From positions 1 through 33,722 of the forward strand of contig CAOKIU010000022.1 in NCBI GenBank assembly GCA_948468595.1: a stretch of DNA of 33,722 nucleotides. Reading direction: 5' to 3'. The notes beneath the pieces were generated by a model. It worked only from the letters and a program-made list of their open reading frames with translations. It was not told the origin of the DNA and did not search any database. Within the stretch, counting starts at the first letter, position 1. Each line of letters begins with the position of its first letter. This document shows, in pieces, positions 5,719 through 13,862 of this stretch. The stretch is from an uncultured Christensenella sp. (GTDB taxonomy: Bacteria; Bacillota; Clostridia; Christensenellales; UBA1750). Made by a program: the position numbers and the translations under genes.

Positions 5719-7398
5719 ATGAGATACGGCATAAAATCCTTCCGCGCGCGCACGTTGGGCGCCGTCATCGGCTGCGCCGTGGCTGTGGCGCTTCTGACAT
5801 CCGGGACGGTGTGCCTGGTTCAGGAATCCCGGCTTGAGAGGGCGCGCCTTGATGTGCTGAGCGCGAGCGCGGCGCGCGCGGCCTCCTGGGCAAGGAGCCT
5901 GATGCAGGACGCGGACAGGCTGGCTTCGGCGGCCTGCCTGGCGCCCGCGGTGCAGGCGTATTTGCGCGGGGAAGGCAGCGAGGTGGGCGCGGAGGAGGCC
6001 CTGCGCGCCCTGGAACAGGCCTGGGGTGCGGGAGAGGCGCGCCTGCGCCCCAAGCTGTGGGTCGAGGGCCTGAACGACCGCGCCGGCCGCGTGCGCGGAC
6101 TGGAGGCACCTATAGGCGTGGAGGCGGAACAAGGCGCGCGCCGGATGGCGGCTGGGGAAGGCGGGGGGCTATGCGCTCTTTGGCCCCTGACGGACCTGGA
6201 TGCGCAGGGGCTGGATACCCGGGGCGCGGTGACCGTGGAGATAGAGGGCGATGGTCTTGCGCGGGCGCTGGGCGGGGCGCTGGAAGACACAGGCGGGGGG
6301 TGGAGCCTCTGCCAGGCCGATGGGACGGTGCTCGCCTCCTCGAAGGATGCGCCCGGGCAGGTGGACGCGGCCGCCGCCCAGAGATCGGAGGGCGTTTGGC
6401 GGGAAGGCCAAGGCGCGCAGGCGCAGTGGGTGCGCGCCTTGGCCCTGCCCGAGTATGGGCTGACGTTGGTTGCGCGCTGGCCAGGCGAAAAGGCCGCGCC
6501 GGAAGGCATAGCGCGCATAGCGGCGCTGGCGGTCGCGTTGAGCGCGGCGTTGGCCGCGCTGATGGGGGCGGCCGCGGGGGATGGCTTGCTTCAGCCGCTC
6601 AGGAGGCTGGGCGCCAGCCTGCGCCGGGCGGAGGCCGGCGGAGCTTCGGGCACGTTGGAGCCATGCGGGTGTGAGGAGATCGACGCGCTGATCGCGCGGT
6701 ACAACGACCTCAAAGGCAGTGCGGGGGATTGGATGGCGCGCTCCAAGCAATCGGAAAAGGAGCGGCGCGAGGCGGAGTTCCAGGCGCTGCAAGCGCAGAT
6801 CCACCCGCACTTCCTCTACAACACGCTCGACGCGGTCAATTGGCTGGCCATTGCCTACGAGGCGGACGACATTTCCACCATCGTCACGGCGCTTTCGGAC
6901 TTCTTCCGGCTCTCGCTGTCGGGCGGGCGAAACATCATCTCCCTAAGAGACGAGTTCCAGCACGTCAAAAGCTATTTGGAGATTCTCAAGGTGAGGCTGG
7001 GGGACGCGATTCGCTACGAAATGAACTTGCCGCCGGAGCTTGGCGGCTGCGCGGTGGCCAAGCTGACGTTGCAGCCGCTGGTGGAAAACGCCGTCGAGCA
7101 CGGTCTGCGCCCGCGCGATGGGGGCGGCACGATCTGGATTTACGCCAAGCGGGAAAAGGACGATCTAAAACTCTTCGTCGAGGACGACGGCGTGGGCTGC
7201 TCCATCGACGAGATGGAGGCCAGCATCCGGCGCGAGCGCAGGACCTCCTCTTATGGCGTGTACAATGTCAACGCGCGCATCAAAATGGCGTATGGAGAGC
7301 AATACGGGCTTGCGTATTCCCCGCGGGAAGGCGGTGGATTGACGGCCTGCGTCACCCTGCCCGTCCGGGACCTTGACGATATGGACGCCCTCAGCTGA
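5719..7398 (+). CDS. YesM/LytS-type sensor histidine kinase
   Basis: A 559-residue membrane kinase. Helix one is at about residues 13-33, an extracytoplasmic sensor region follows (about 35-260), and helix two is at about 263-285. After a HAMP-like linker comes the His_kinase domain with PHFLYN around the phospho-acceptor His364. The HATPase domain has its N box at VENAVEH (Asn457) and its G box at DDGVG (about 489-493). The ATG at 5719 has GGGGAGG (5706-5712) with a 6-base spacer; longer upstream starts would precede the predicted transcript start. The response regulator follows after 41 bases. The kinase should phosphorylate that regulator in response to an extracellular cue, probably a carbohydrate by family precedent. 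The sensor region is of dCache-like size but the sequence is divergent. Confidence 0.92.
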   Translation: MRYGIKSFRARTLGAVIGCAVAVALLTSGTVCLVQESRLERARLDVLSASAARAASWARSLMQDADRLASAACLAPAVQAYLRGEGSEVGAEEALRALEQAWGAGEARLRPKLWVEGLNDRAGRVRGLEAPIGVEAEQGARRMAAGEGGGLCALWPLTDLDAQGLDTRGAVTVEIEGDGLARALGGALEDTGGGWSLCQADGTVLASSKDAPGQVDAAAAQRSEGVWREGQGAQAQWVRALALPEYGLTLVARWPGEKAAPEGIARIAALAVALSAALAALMGAAAGDGLLQPLRRLGASLRRAEAGGASGTLEPCGCEEIDALIARYNDLKGSAGDWMARSKQSEKERREAEFQALQAQIHPHFLYNTLDAVNWLAIAYEADDISTIVTALSDFFRLSLSGGRNIISLRDEFQHVKSYLEILKVRLGDAIRYEMNLPPELGGCAVAKLTLQPLVENAVEHGLRPRDGGGTIWIYAKREKDDLKLFVEDDGVGCSIDEMEASIRRERRTSSYGVYNVNARIKMAYGEQYGLAYSPREGGGLTACVTLPVRDLDDMDALS

Positions 7399-7424
7399 GG
7401 CCCCGCAGCCGGCGTATTGCACAC

Positions 7425-7430
7425 AGGAGG
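7425..7430 (+). promoter_or_regulatory. Ribosome binding site that fixes a TTG start
   Basis: A perfect AGGAGG lies 9 bases before the TTG at 7440. The in-frame TTG at 7431 touches the site and is too close to be used. Confidence 0.75.
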
Positions 7431-7439
7431 TTGAATACT

Positions 7440-9074
7440 TTGGAGAAGAAACAAGGCATAACCATGGTGCTGGCGGACGACGAGATGCTGGTGCGCAAGG
7501 GGCTTGCGGCCCGGCTGCCGGTCAAGGAGTTCGGCATCGAGATCGTGGGCGTGGCCGAGCACGGCCTTCAGGCGCTGGAGATGTGCCGCACCCTGCGCCC
7601 GGACATCCTCTTTACCGACATTCGCATGCCGCACATGGACGGCATTGAGTTGGCCTCTACCCTAAAGGACGAATTCCCCGGCCTGCGCATCCTCTTTTTT
7701 TCCGGGGTACAGGACTTTGACTATGCGCGCTCGGCGCTGGAGATCCAGGCGGATGGGTACATCCTCAAGCCCATCCACATGGACGAGGTGCGCCGCGTGC
7801 TGGGGAAGGTGGTGCGCCAAATCGAGCTACAGCGCGAGAGCGAGCGGCAGTTCGCCCACCTGCGCGCCCTGCTCAATGAGAATAAGGATGCGCTGCGCGA
7901 CCATTTTTTGCAGGTGCTGTTGCAGGGCGGGAGCCTGACGGATGAGGAAATCGAAAGCCGCATGCGCTGGTATGACCTAAACCTGCCCGATGGGGAGATC
8001 ACCTGCGCGATCATCGAACCGGATGGGCACGGCCGCTACGACGACATGATTGAGGAGGAGAGGCAGCTTGTGCTCTTCTCGATGCGCAACATCGCCTGGG
8101 AGGTGCTGGGCGAGATGCGCACCTGCGCGTGCTTCATCTGCGGCGACCGGCAAATCGCGCTGATTCTGTGCAAGAGCGAGGAGATGTCGGTATCCGCCGT
8201 ATGCGAGGACATCGTCTCCAGCATCGACCGGTATTTGCAGCAGCCCGTCTCCATCGGCATCGGCAGCCGCGTGGCCCGCAAATCCGAGATATACATCTCC
8301 TTTCTGGACGCGCGCGTGGCGCTCAAGTACGGCGCGAGCATGGGACCGCATACCATCATCTCCATCGAGGATATCCACACCATTCGCGCCGAGGAGCGCG
8401 AGGGCATGGACACGGCCTGGGTCTACGAGACGGTGCGCCAATATGAGAGCAAGATCCTGCTGGTCCTGCGGCAGAGGAACCGGCAGCTGATGCGCCGCAC
8501 GCTGGAGGAGATCTTTAACCGGTTGGAGAGCGCGCAGCTGCCCCTGATTTACTATAAGCCCCTCTGCCATGAGCTGATGGGCATGGCGGGCCGGCTGCTC
8601 TTTGAGCAGGGCAATCCGCCCTCTGTGGGGGATTGGTCGGCCTGGATGAACACCATTGCGGCCGCTTCCGATCCGGAGGACCTAAAAAGACTCGTCTATG
8701 CCGCGTTTGACGGCCTGGCCGGGCAGACGGGGGAGATGGAGCGCTCCCGCAACCGCTCGCTCATCAACAGCATCCAGAGCATCGTGCAGCAAAAGTACAT
8801 GCAGAACATCACCGTTCAGTCCATCGCCAAGGAGGTGCACTTTTCCCCCAACTACATCTCCTCCCTCTTTCGCAATCTGACCGGGCAGAAGCTCAACGAT
8901 TACATCACCAACGTGCGCATCGAGCACGCATCCCGCCTGCTGGAGGAGACCAGCCTGCGCATCTTCGAGGTGGCGCACGCGGTGGGGTTTGAAAACGCGC
9001 AGTACTTTTCCACCGTGTTTAAAAAGAAGATGGGACGGCACCCGCGCTCCTACCGCAACGACGAGGCGGAATAG
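7440..9074 (+). CDS. YesN-type response regulator, receiver plus AraC DNA-binding domain
   Basis: A 544-residue response regulator. The receiver domain (about 8-125) has the acidic pair Asp13/Asp14, phospho-acceptor Asp60 in DIRMP, and Lys110 in ILKP. A long middle region (about 135-430) resembles the linker typical of YesN proteins. The C-terminal AraC domain (about 440-540) has two helix-turn-helix motifs, including NITVQSIAKEVHFSPNYIS and a second ending in GFENAQYFSTVFKK. The TTG at 7440 was chosen from the AGGAGG at 7425-7430. It is paired with the kinase just upstream in one operon. Expected targets are the divergent solute-binding protein gene, its own operon, or a distant transporter. 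Confidence 0.92.
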   Translation: MEKKQGITMVLADDEMLVRKGLAARLPVKEFGIEIVGVAEHGLQALEMCRTLRPDILFTDIRMPHMDGIELASTLKDEFPGLRILFFSGVQDFDYARSALEIQADGYILKPIHMDEVRRVLGKVVRQIELQRESERQFAHLRALLNENKDALRDHFLQVLLQGGSLTDEEIESRMRWYDLNLPDGEITCAIIEPDGHGRYDDMIEEERQLVLFSMRNIAWEVLGEMRTCACFICGDRQIALILCKSEEMSVSAVCEDIVSSIDRYLQQPVSIGIGSRVARKSEIYISFLDARVALKYGASMGPHTIISIEDIHTIRAEEREGMDTAWVYETVRQYESKILLVLRQRNRQLMRRTLEEIFNRLESAQLPLIYYKPLCHELMGMAGRLLFEQGNPPSVGDWSAWMNTIAAASDPEDLKRLVYAAFDGLAGQTGEMERSRNRSLINSIQSIVQQKYMQNITVQSIAKEVHFSPNYISSLFRNLTGQKLNDYITNVRIEHASRLLEETSLRIFEVAHAVGFENAQYFSTVFKKKMGRHPRSYRNDEAE

Positions 9075-9094
9075 CGCATGCGACCGAGCGCGGT

Positions 9095-9123
9095 TTGACA
9101 AAGGCGGAGGCGTGCGCTAGACT
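9095..9123 (+). promoter_or_regulatory. Promoter of the YqeG gene
   Basis: A perfect TTGACA (9095-9100), a 17-base spacer and TAGACT (9118-9123). It lies 20 bases after the response-regulator stop, so the housekeeping genes downstream have their own promoter. Confidence 0.8.
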
Positions 9124-9180
9124 GGGAGCGTCGAGCCGGGCTTGGCAACCGGCAGAAAAAAGGAACGCGGAGGATGCCCT

Positions 9181-9663
9181 ATGTGCTTTCGACCCGATAC
9201 GCAGGCGCTGGCCCTGGAAAACGTCAATCTCTATGTGATGCGCCACGTGGGCGTGCGCGCGCTGTTTCTGGACGCGGATAACACCGTGGCCAGGTGGAAC
9301 AGCCACGAGATCTCCGCGCCTGTGCGCGCCTGGGTTCAGGCGGCCAAGGACGCGGGGTTTGCGGTGATGGTGGTCTCCAACAACCATGCGCAGCGGCTCG
9401 CCACGCTTTCACGGGAGCTGGAGATCAACTGCATGCCGAAGATGCGCAAGCCCCTGCCCTTCCGCCTGCGCCGGCTGGCCAGGTCGCTGTCCCTTAAGCC
9501 CAACCAGTGCGCCATGATCGGCGACCAGATTCTCACCGACGTCCTGGCGGGTAACCTGGCGGGGATGCACACGGTGCTGCTTCAGCCCATCGACCCGAGC
9601 GCGGAATTTGCGGGGACCCGCATCAACCGCAAGCTGGAGCACGTCGTCAAAAAACTATTTAAG
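9181..9663 (+). CDS. yqeG: YqeG-family HAD phosphatase, main body
   Basis: A HAD-superfamily subclass IIIA phosphatase; the frame runs on to the TAA at 9670-9672, giving 163 residues. Motif I is DADNT with nucleophile Asp31 and general acid Asp33. Motif II lies around VVSNN and motif III is MIGDQILTD with the metal-binding aspartates. The ATG at 9181 has GGAGG at 9169-9173 with a 7-base spacer; a TTG 39 bases upstream lacks one. The length matches the family (about 160-175). In Bacillota, YqeG-type genes sit in conserved blocks with translation or shikimate genes; here an endonuclease IV-like gene and EF-P follow. The physiological substrate is not established in what I know of the family. 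Confidence 0.9.
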
Positions 9664-9687
9664 ATCATTTAAGCGGGAGGACGAAAC

Positions 9688-10545
9688 ATGACCCTGTTCG
9701 GCACGGCGGGCAACTGCGAGGATTTTTATGAAAAGGGGAATAAGTCCACCTTGCAGGCGCCCGCGTATTTGCAGCAAATGGGCTTGAACGCCTTTGAATA
9801 CTCCTGTGGGCGCGGCGTCATGCTGCGCGAGAACACGGCCCGCGCCATTGGGGAGGCGGCCGCCGCGCACGGCGTGACAATCTCCATTCACGCGCCGTAT
9901 TTTACCAATCTATGTAATCCCGATCCCGAAAAGCAGCGCGCCACCGTGGGCTATCTCCTCAAAGCGGCGCAGGCGGTGATCTGGATGGGCGGCCGGCGCG
10001 TGGTGTTTCACCCCGGCGCGCTGATGAAAATGCCGCGGCAGGAGGCGCGGGAGCGCGCCGAAAATGCGATGCGGCGCGCGGTGGAGGAGGTGCTCTCCGC
10101 CTTTCCCGATGCGATTCTCTGCCCGGAGACGCTGGGCAAGCGCAACCAGTACGGCACGCTTAAAGAGGTGCTGAGCCTGTGCGCGCCCTACGGCGAGCAC
10201 GTACTTCCCTGCATCGACTTTGCGCACCTGCACGCGGCGGGAGAAGGCTGCCTAAAGAGCGAGGCGGATTTTGACGCCCTGCTCAAGGAGGCGGTCGAGG
10301 CCCTTGGACCGGCGCGGATGCGCCGCTTTCACGCGCACTTTTCCCACATTGAATACACCGGCGCGGGCGAGAAGCGGCACAGAACCTTCGCAGAGGAGGG
10401 GTATGGCCCGGACTTTGCCCATTTGGCGCCCTGCTTGCTGCGCCGGGGTCTGGAGCCCTCGATCCTGTGCGAATCGGCGGGCACGCAGGCCCAGGACGCC
10501 GCGCAAATGCAGAAAATTTACCTGCAATGCGCAGAAAAGATGTAA
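9688..10545 (+). CDS. Endonuclease IV-like TIM barrel protein (AP endonuclease family 2)
   Basis: A 285-residue member of the xylose isomerase-like TIM barrel superfamily, closest in pattern to deoxyribonuclease IV, which cuts abasic sites in DNA using a Zn cluster. Likely metal ligands are spread as expected: His in SIHAPYF, His in VFHPG, Glu in LCPETLG, Asp/His in CIDFAHLH, His in RFHAHFS and Glu in ILCESAG. The ATG at 9688 has GGGAGG 8 bases before it and follows yqeG by 15 bases, so the two are co-transcribed. Divergence from classical Nfo at several motifs means a sugar-phosphate or other isomerase-like role cannot be excluded. Confidence 0.82.
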   Translation: MTLFGTAGNCEDFYEKGNKSTLQAPAYLQQMGLNAFEYSCGRGVMLRENTARAIGEAAAAHGVTISIHAPYFTNLCNPDPEKQRATVGYLLKAAQAVIWMGGRRVVFHPGALMKMPRQEARERAENAMRRAVEEVLSAFPDAILCPETLGKRNQYGTLKEVLSLCAPYGEHVLPCIDFAHLHAAGEGCLKSEADFDALLKEAVEALGPARMRRFHAHFSHIEYTGAGEKRHRTFAEEGYGPDFAHLAPCLLRRGLEPSILCESAGTQAQDAAQMQKIYLQCAEKM

Positions 10546-10563
10546 ATTGGCGGCGGCGCGCAC

Positions 10564-10592
10564 TAGTCAAACGGGAACGGATGTGGTAAAAT
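10564..10592 (+). promoter_or_regulatory. Probable promoter of the efp operon
   Basis: TAGTCA (10564-10569), a 17-base spacer and TAAAAT (10587-10592). The leader of about 100 nt contains a self-complementary GCGGCGCGCCGC (10642-10653). Confidence 0.5.
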
Positions 10593-10697
10593 AAAGCGGA
10601 TAGTGTGAGGGTTTTTGCCCAGGCGCGGATGAATTCGATTTGCGGCGCGCCGCGGCGGGCCGCTGAACCATTTATTTCAATAACTGGAGGTTTTACC

Positions 10698-11255
10698 ATG
10701 ATTACTGCTGGTGAATTTCGTAAAGGCGTGACCATCGAACTGGACGGCAACGTGTTCAACATCGTCGATTTTCAGCACGTCAAGCCCGGCAAGGGCGCCG
10801 CGTTCGTGCGCACCCGCATCAAAAACGTCATGACCGGCGCCGTGCTGGAGCGCACCTTCAACCCCACCGACAAGGTGCCGCGCGCGGTGATTGAGACCAA
10901 GGAAATGACCTACCTCTACAACGACGGCGATTTCTTCTATTTCATGGACGTGGATACCTACGAGCAGATTCCTCTGGGCCAGGATGTGGTGGAGGACGCC
11001 ATCCACTTTGTCAAGGAGAACACCAACGTCACCGTGCGCTTCTTCAAGGGCACCGCTTTCTCGGTGGAAGCGCCCAATTTCGTGGTGTTGGAAGTGACCG
11101 ATACCGAGCCCGGCGTCAGGGGCGATACCGCCACCAACGTCACCAAGCCCGCCACGCTGGAAACCGGCTACACCGTTGCGGTGCCGATCTTCATCAACCA
11201 GGGCGAGAAGATCCGCATTGACACCCGTACCGGCGAATACATGGAACGCGCGTAA
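10698..11255 (+). CDS. efp: Elongation factor P
   Basis: A 185-residue EF-P that relieves ribosome stalling at polyproline stretches by binding between the P and E sites. The three beta-barrel domains are intact: an N-terminal KOW-like domain, then domains II and III, ending in [17 protein letters not shown]. The tip loop PGKG carries Lys32, the residue that is post-translationally modified in many bacteria, though no modification enzyme is in this window. The ATG at 10698 has TGGAGG (10685-10690) with a 7-base spacer; the longer in-frame upstream extension lacks EF-P homology and a ribosome site. The CD1247-type gene follows after 46 bases and shares its terminator. Confidence 0.97.
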   Translation: MITAGEFRKGVTIELDGNVFNIVDFQHVKPGKGAAFVRTRIKNVMTGAVLERTFNPTDKVPRAVIETKEMTYLYNDGDFFYFMDVDTYEQIPLGQDVVEDAIHFVKENTNVTVRFFKGTAFSVEAPNFVVLEVTDTEPGVRGDTATNVTKPATLETGYTVAVPIFINQGEKIRIDTRTGEYMERA

Positions 11256-11301
11256 AAAGGGCAGCCTAAAGGACTGATTCGGACGGAAGGAGGGTTCCAT
11301 C

Positions 11302-11763
11302 ATGAGCGAGAGTTCCAAGAAGGTTGCGTTCCTGCGGGGAATGGCCGAAGGCATGGACCTTAAGGCGGACAGCGCCCAAAACAAGCTGATGCTCAAACTT
11401 TTGGAAGCGCTGGACGAAATGGCCGGAGAAATTGACGACCTCAAGGCCCGTCAGGATGAGCTGGAGCAGTTGATTGACGAAATCGATTCCAATCTTGGCG
11501 ATGTGGAAGAGGCGCTCTTCCCCGATGAGGATCAGGAGGGCGGCTGCAATTGCGGTCATCACGGCCACGCGCACGACGGGGATGAGGATGACGAGGACGA
11601 AGAAGACGAGGATGACGGGGAGAGCATGGACTTTATCGAGTACGAATGCCCGCACTGCCATACCGGCGTCTACTACGACCAGGAGGCTTTCGACCTGGAG
11701 GAAGAGCACCTATGCCCCCAGTGCGGCAAGGAGCTGTTTCCCAACGTTCCCGATGAAGACTGA
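11302..11763 (+). CDS. CD1247-type protein with coiled coil, acidic-His tract and zinc ribbon
   Basis: A 153-residue protein. The N-terminal helical part (residues 1-70) resembles the domain annotated as CD1247 N-terminal in Clostridia. Then come a Cys/His cluster (CNCGHHGHAH, about 82-91) and a run of about 15 Asp/Glu residues (92-107). A C-terminal zinc ribbon is formed by Cys116-x2-Cys119 and Cys138-x2-Cys141. The ATG has AAGGAGGG (11287-11294). Such a gene directly after efp is a pattern I know from clostridial genomes. The role is unknown; metal binding is very likely, and a link to translation is only inferred from position. Confidence 0.85.
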   Translation: MSESSKKVAFLRGMAEGMDLKADSAQNKLMLKLLEALDEMAGEIDDLKARQDELEQLIDEIDSNLGDVEEALFPDEDQEGGCNCGHHGHAHDGDEDDEDEEDEDDGESMDFIEYECPHCHTGVYYDQEAFDLEEEHLCPQCGKELFPNVPDED

Positions 11764-11779
11764 GCCTTTTGAGGGCATC

Positions 11780-11809
11780 AGGGCGGCGATGAATTTCGCC
11801 GCCCTTTTT
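11780..11809 (+). terminator. Intrinsic terminator of the efp operon
   Basis: A perfect 10-bp stem (AGGGCGGCGA 11780-11789 with TCGCCGCCCT 11796-11805) is followed by five T, 16 bases after the stop. Confidence 0.95.
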
Positions 11810-12023
11810 GCGTCCAAATGCGCCGTTGGGGTCACGGCCGCTGTCCTTGGGCACACTTCCAGATGGTGGAAAGATATATCCAAATAATGGTTTGCATGCA
11901 ATGAATTTAGGGTTATTTTCTTAAATGTGAACGATATGTGACAAAAAAGCGGCTGCAAGAGGGTTGAAGCGGTCAAAAGCGGTGAAATTTGTTCCAAAAT
12001 TGTTTCAGCTTTACAACGGACTA

Positions 12024-12052
12024 TTTACAAGTGGAGATGGTTGTGCTATCTT
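12024..12052 (+). promoter_or_regulatory. Promoter of the SH3b secreted-protein gene
   Basis: TTTACA (12024-12029), a 17-base spacer and TATCTT (12047-12052). The start is near 12059, giving a leader of about 46 nt. The AT-rich upstream sequence could act as an UP element. Confidence 0.7.
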
Positions 12053-12104
12053 ATAGATGGATTCGACAGCCGGATCCCAAATCACACCGAAAGGGGTAAA
12101 CACT

Positions 12105-13697
12105 ATGAAGAAGACTCTTGCAATCGTGCTGGCGCTGGCTATGGTGCTGTGCATGATTCCCGCGGCGTTCGCGGACACCAGCAAGACCATTACCGACAAG
12201 TCTTATGACATCACCGCCTACAGATGGCATGAGAAGGCTTTTGGCGATGAGCTTAACAGCGCTCCCAAGGCCAACTCCCTGACCGTTAAGTATAATTACG
12301 AGGACGAGGACAAGGATGTCACCGGCCGCTTCACCGAGGACAAGAAGATGGCCCTGGTGAAGGTCGCTGGCTTCGACGCCGACCTGAACGCGGATACCGA
12401 CGAAGTGTACATCGACGGCAAGAAGCTGGAAGTGAACACCGATGCCGAGTATAAGAGCTACATCGGCTACAACAAGGATCAGAAGTCGGTTGTGTTCCCG
12501 GTTGAGCTGACCAAGGCCGGCTACACCGATACCTACCTGATCACCGTGAAGTCCACCGTGGGCGGCGTGGCCATCACCGAGACGGCGAAGGTCACCTTGA
12601 AGTTTGAGAACACCTCTTCCTACAAGAACGCCAAGACCGCGACCATCTCCAAGATCGAGAGCAAGGAAAAGGGTATGGACGCCTACATTGTGGGCTCTAA
12701 GATCTACCTTGACTTCGTGGCGGAGGCCAAGAATCTGGCGGATTCCCTGGAGCTGACCTTCAAGGATGAGAACGGCTCTCTGTTCAAGGCTGTGACCTGG
12801 GCTTCCGAGACCAAGTCCAAGGGTGGCGCTGGCGCCATCATCAACCTGGCTGGCAAGGAAGACAAGCTGGATGGCTCCAAGATGAAGTACAGCGTTGACG
12901 CTGCGACCCACAAGGAGACTGACTACCGCAAGGAAGTCGTGTTCAACCTGGAGACCTCTGGCGCGATCTACGAGACCAAGAAGTACGATGTTGTCGTCCG
13001 TGAGAACGTGGTCGAGACCGACCCCAAGGGCATCTACTTTGCGGAGAACACCAAGACCATCCGCGTGGGCGAGTCCTATACTCCCGTCGTGATGGGCGTG
13101 GCGACCAACAAGAAGATCAACGCGGATATCTTCATCGGCACGCGTGCTGACAACACCCCCGTCAACAACGATGTTCTTGATATCGATGGCAGCGCTGTCA
13201 TCGGCACCAAGGAAGGCGTGGCGTTCATCTACGCCAAGTACGCCACCAACGACAACAAGGTGTATGATTCTTCTTCCATGAAGATCATCGTCACCGCTGG
13301 TGAGGTCGTGGATAACTCTGATTCCACCACCTATCGCGTGACCGCCAGCTCCCTGAACGTGCGCAAGGGCCCCGGCACCTCCTACGCCAAGGCTTACTCC
13401 CTGGCCAACGGCCAGACCGTTAAGGTTGCGAGCATTGCCAACGGCTGGGCGAAGCTGAGCGATGGCAACTACGTTTCCGCGCAGTACCTGGTTAAGGTTT
13501 CTGACAACGCCAACACCAATGGCGACACGATGTATGTGACCTGCCGCACGCTGAACGTGCGCAAGGGCCCCGGCACCTCCTACGCCAAGGCTGGCACCCT
13601 CTCCCGCGGCAACGCGGTCAAGGTGGTTCGCGTGGCCAATGGCTGGGCTGAGCTGGACAACGGCACCTACGTCTCCTACAAGTACCTGTCCAAGTAA
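12105..13697 (+). CDS. Secreted cell-surface protein with two C-terminal SH3b repeats
   Basis: A 530-residue exported protein. The signal peptide MKKTLAIVLALAMVLC runs to a likely cleavage after AFA at about residue 22. Residues 23-400 form a large lysine/aspartate-rich, beta-rich region of unknown family. Two bacterial SH3 domains follow at about 408-467 and 475-530, each with LNVRKGPGTSYAK and a GWA core; SH3b domains usually bind peptidoglycan. No lipobox, LPXTG or S-layer homology repeat is visible. The ATG at 12105 has AAAGGGG upstream. Codon use is strikingly uniform (AAG, GAC, ACC, GTC), pointing to very high expression, perhaps a major envelope protein. A promoter and terminator make it a single-gene transcript. 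Confidence 0.88.
   Translation: MKKTLAIVLALAMVLCMIPAAFADTSKTITDKSYDITAYRWHEKAFGDELNSAPKANSLTVKYNYEDEDKDVTGRFTEDKKMALVKVAGFDADLNADTDEVYIDGKKLEVNTDAEYKSYIGYNKDQKSVVFPVELTKAGYTDTYLITVKSTVGGVAITETAKVTLKFENTSSYKNAKTATISKIESKEKGMDAYIVGSKIYLDFVAEAKNLADSLELTFKDENGSLFKAVTWASETKSKGGAGAIINLAGKEDKLDGSKMKYSVDAATHKETDYRKEVVFNLETSGAIYETKKYDVVVRENVVETDPKGIYFAENTKTIRVGESYTPVVMGVATNKKINADIFIGTRADNTPVNNDVLDIDGSAVIGTKEGVAFIYAKYATNDNKVYDSSSMKIIVTAGEVVDNSDSTTYRVTASSLNVRKGPGTSYAKAYSLANGQTVKVASIANGWAKLSDGNYVSAQYLVKVSDNANTNGDTMYVTCRTLNVRKGPGTSYAKAGTLSRGNAVKVVRVANGWAELDNGTYVSYKYLSK
13353..13394 (+). repeat. 42-bp direct repeat, copy 1 (SH3b motif)
   Basis: Identical at every base, including synonymous sites, to 13551-13592. 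It encodes the LNVRKGPGTSYAKA core of the first SH3b domain. Confidence 0.95.
13551..13592 (+). repeat. 42-bp direct repeat, copy 2 (SH3b motif)
   Basis: Second identical copy, in the last SH3b domain. The perfect match suggests recent duplication, gene conversion or strong codon selection. Confidence 0.95.
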
Positions 13698-13747
13698 AAA
13701 GTGGCCACAGGAACTTGTTGAAATGGGATTACGGCTGTGAAAACGAG

Positions 13748-13783
13748 CGAATTCCGCGATTCTATCGCGGAATTCGTTTTTTT
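13748..13783 (+). terminator. Intrinsic terminator of the SH3b secreted-protein gene
   Basis: A perfect 12-bp stem (CGAATTCCGCGA 13748-13759 with TCGCGGAATTCG 13765-13776) is followed by seven T. Confidence 0.96.
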
Positions 13784-13804
13784 ATGCGCGTTGCGTATCG
13801 CTTT

Positions 13805-13830
13805 GCAGATTCGGGCGTATGTGTTATAAT
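13805..13830 (+). promoter_or_regulatory. Promoter of the small membrane protein gene
   Basis: TTTGCAG (-35 region, TTGCAG at about 13803-13808), a 16-base spacer and a perfect TATAAT at 13825-13830, 33 bases before the GTG start. Confidence 0.7.
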
Positions 13831-13848
13831 CAGGTACAGGATTAGAGC

Positions 13849-13854
13849 GGGAGG
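13849..13854 (+). promoter_or_regulatory. Ribosome binding site that fixes a GTG start
   Basis: GGGAGG lies 8 bases before the GTG at 13863. An upstream in-frame GTG at 13854 overlaps this site and cannot be used with it. Confidence 0.7.
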
Positions 13855-13862
13855 TGCGCGGC

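Larger units (their letters stand above)
11764..12104. other. Intergenic region before the SH3b secreted-protein gene
   Basis: It holds the efp-operon terminator (11780-11809), about 200 AT-rich bases with no coding potential, and the promoter at 12024-12052. No further element was recognised; the AT-rich part could be an upstream activating region. Confidence 0.75.

Noticed and set aside
10642..10653. GCGGCGCGCCGC palindrome in the efp leader
   Set aside because: A GC-only self-complementary run is expected by chance in such GC-rich sequence; no ribosome-site masking is seen.
13353..13592. Direct repeats as a possible mobile element or CRISPR
   Set aside because: Both copies lie in frame in SH3b domains of one protein; there are only two copies and no spacer array.
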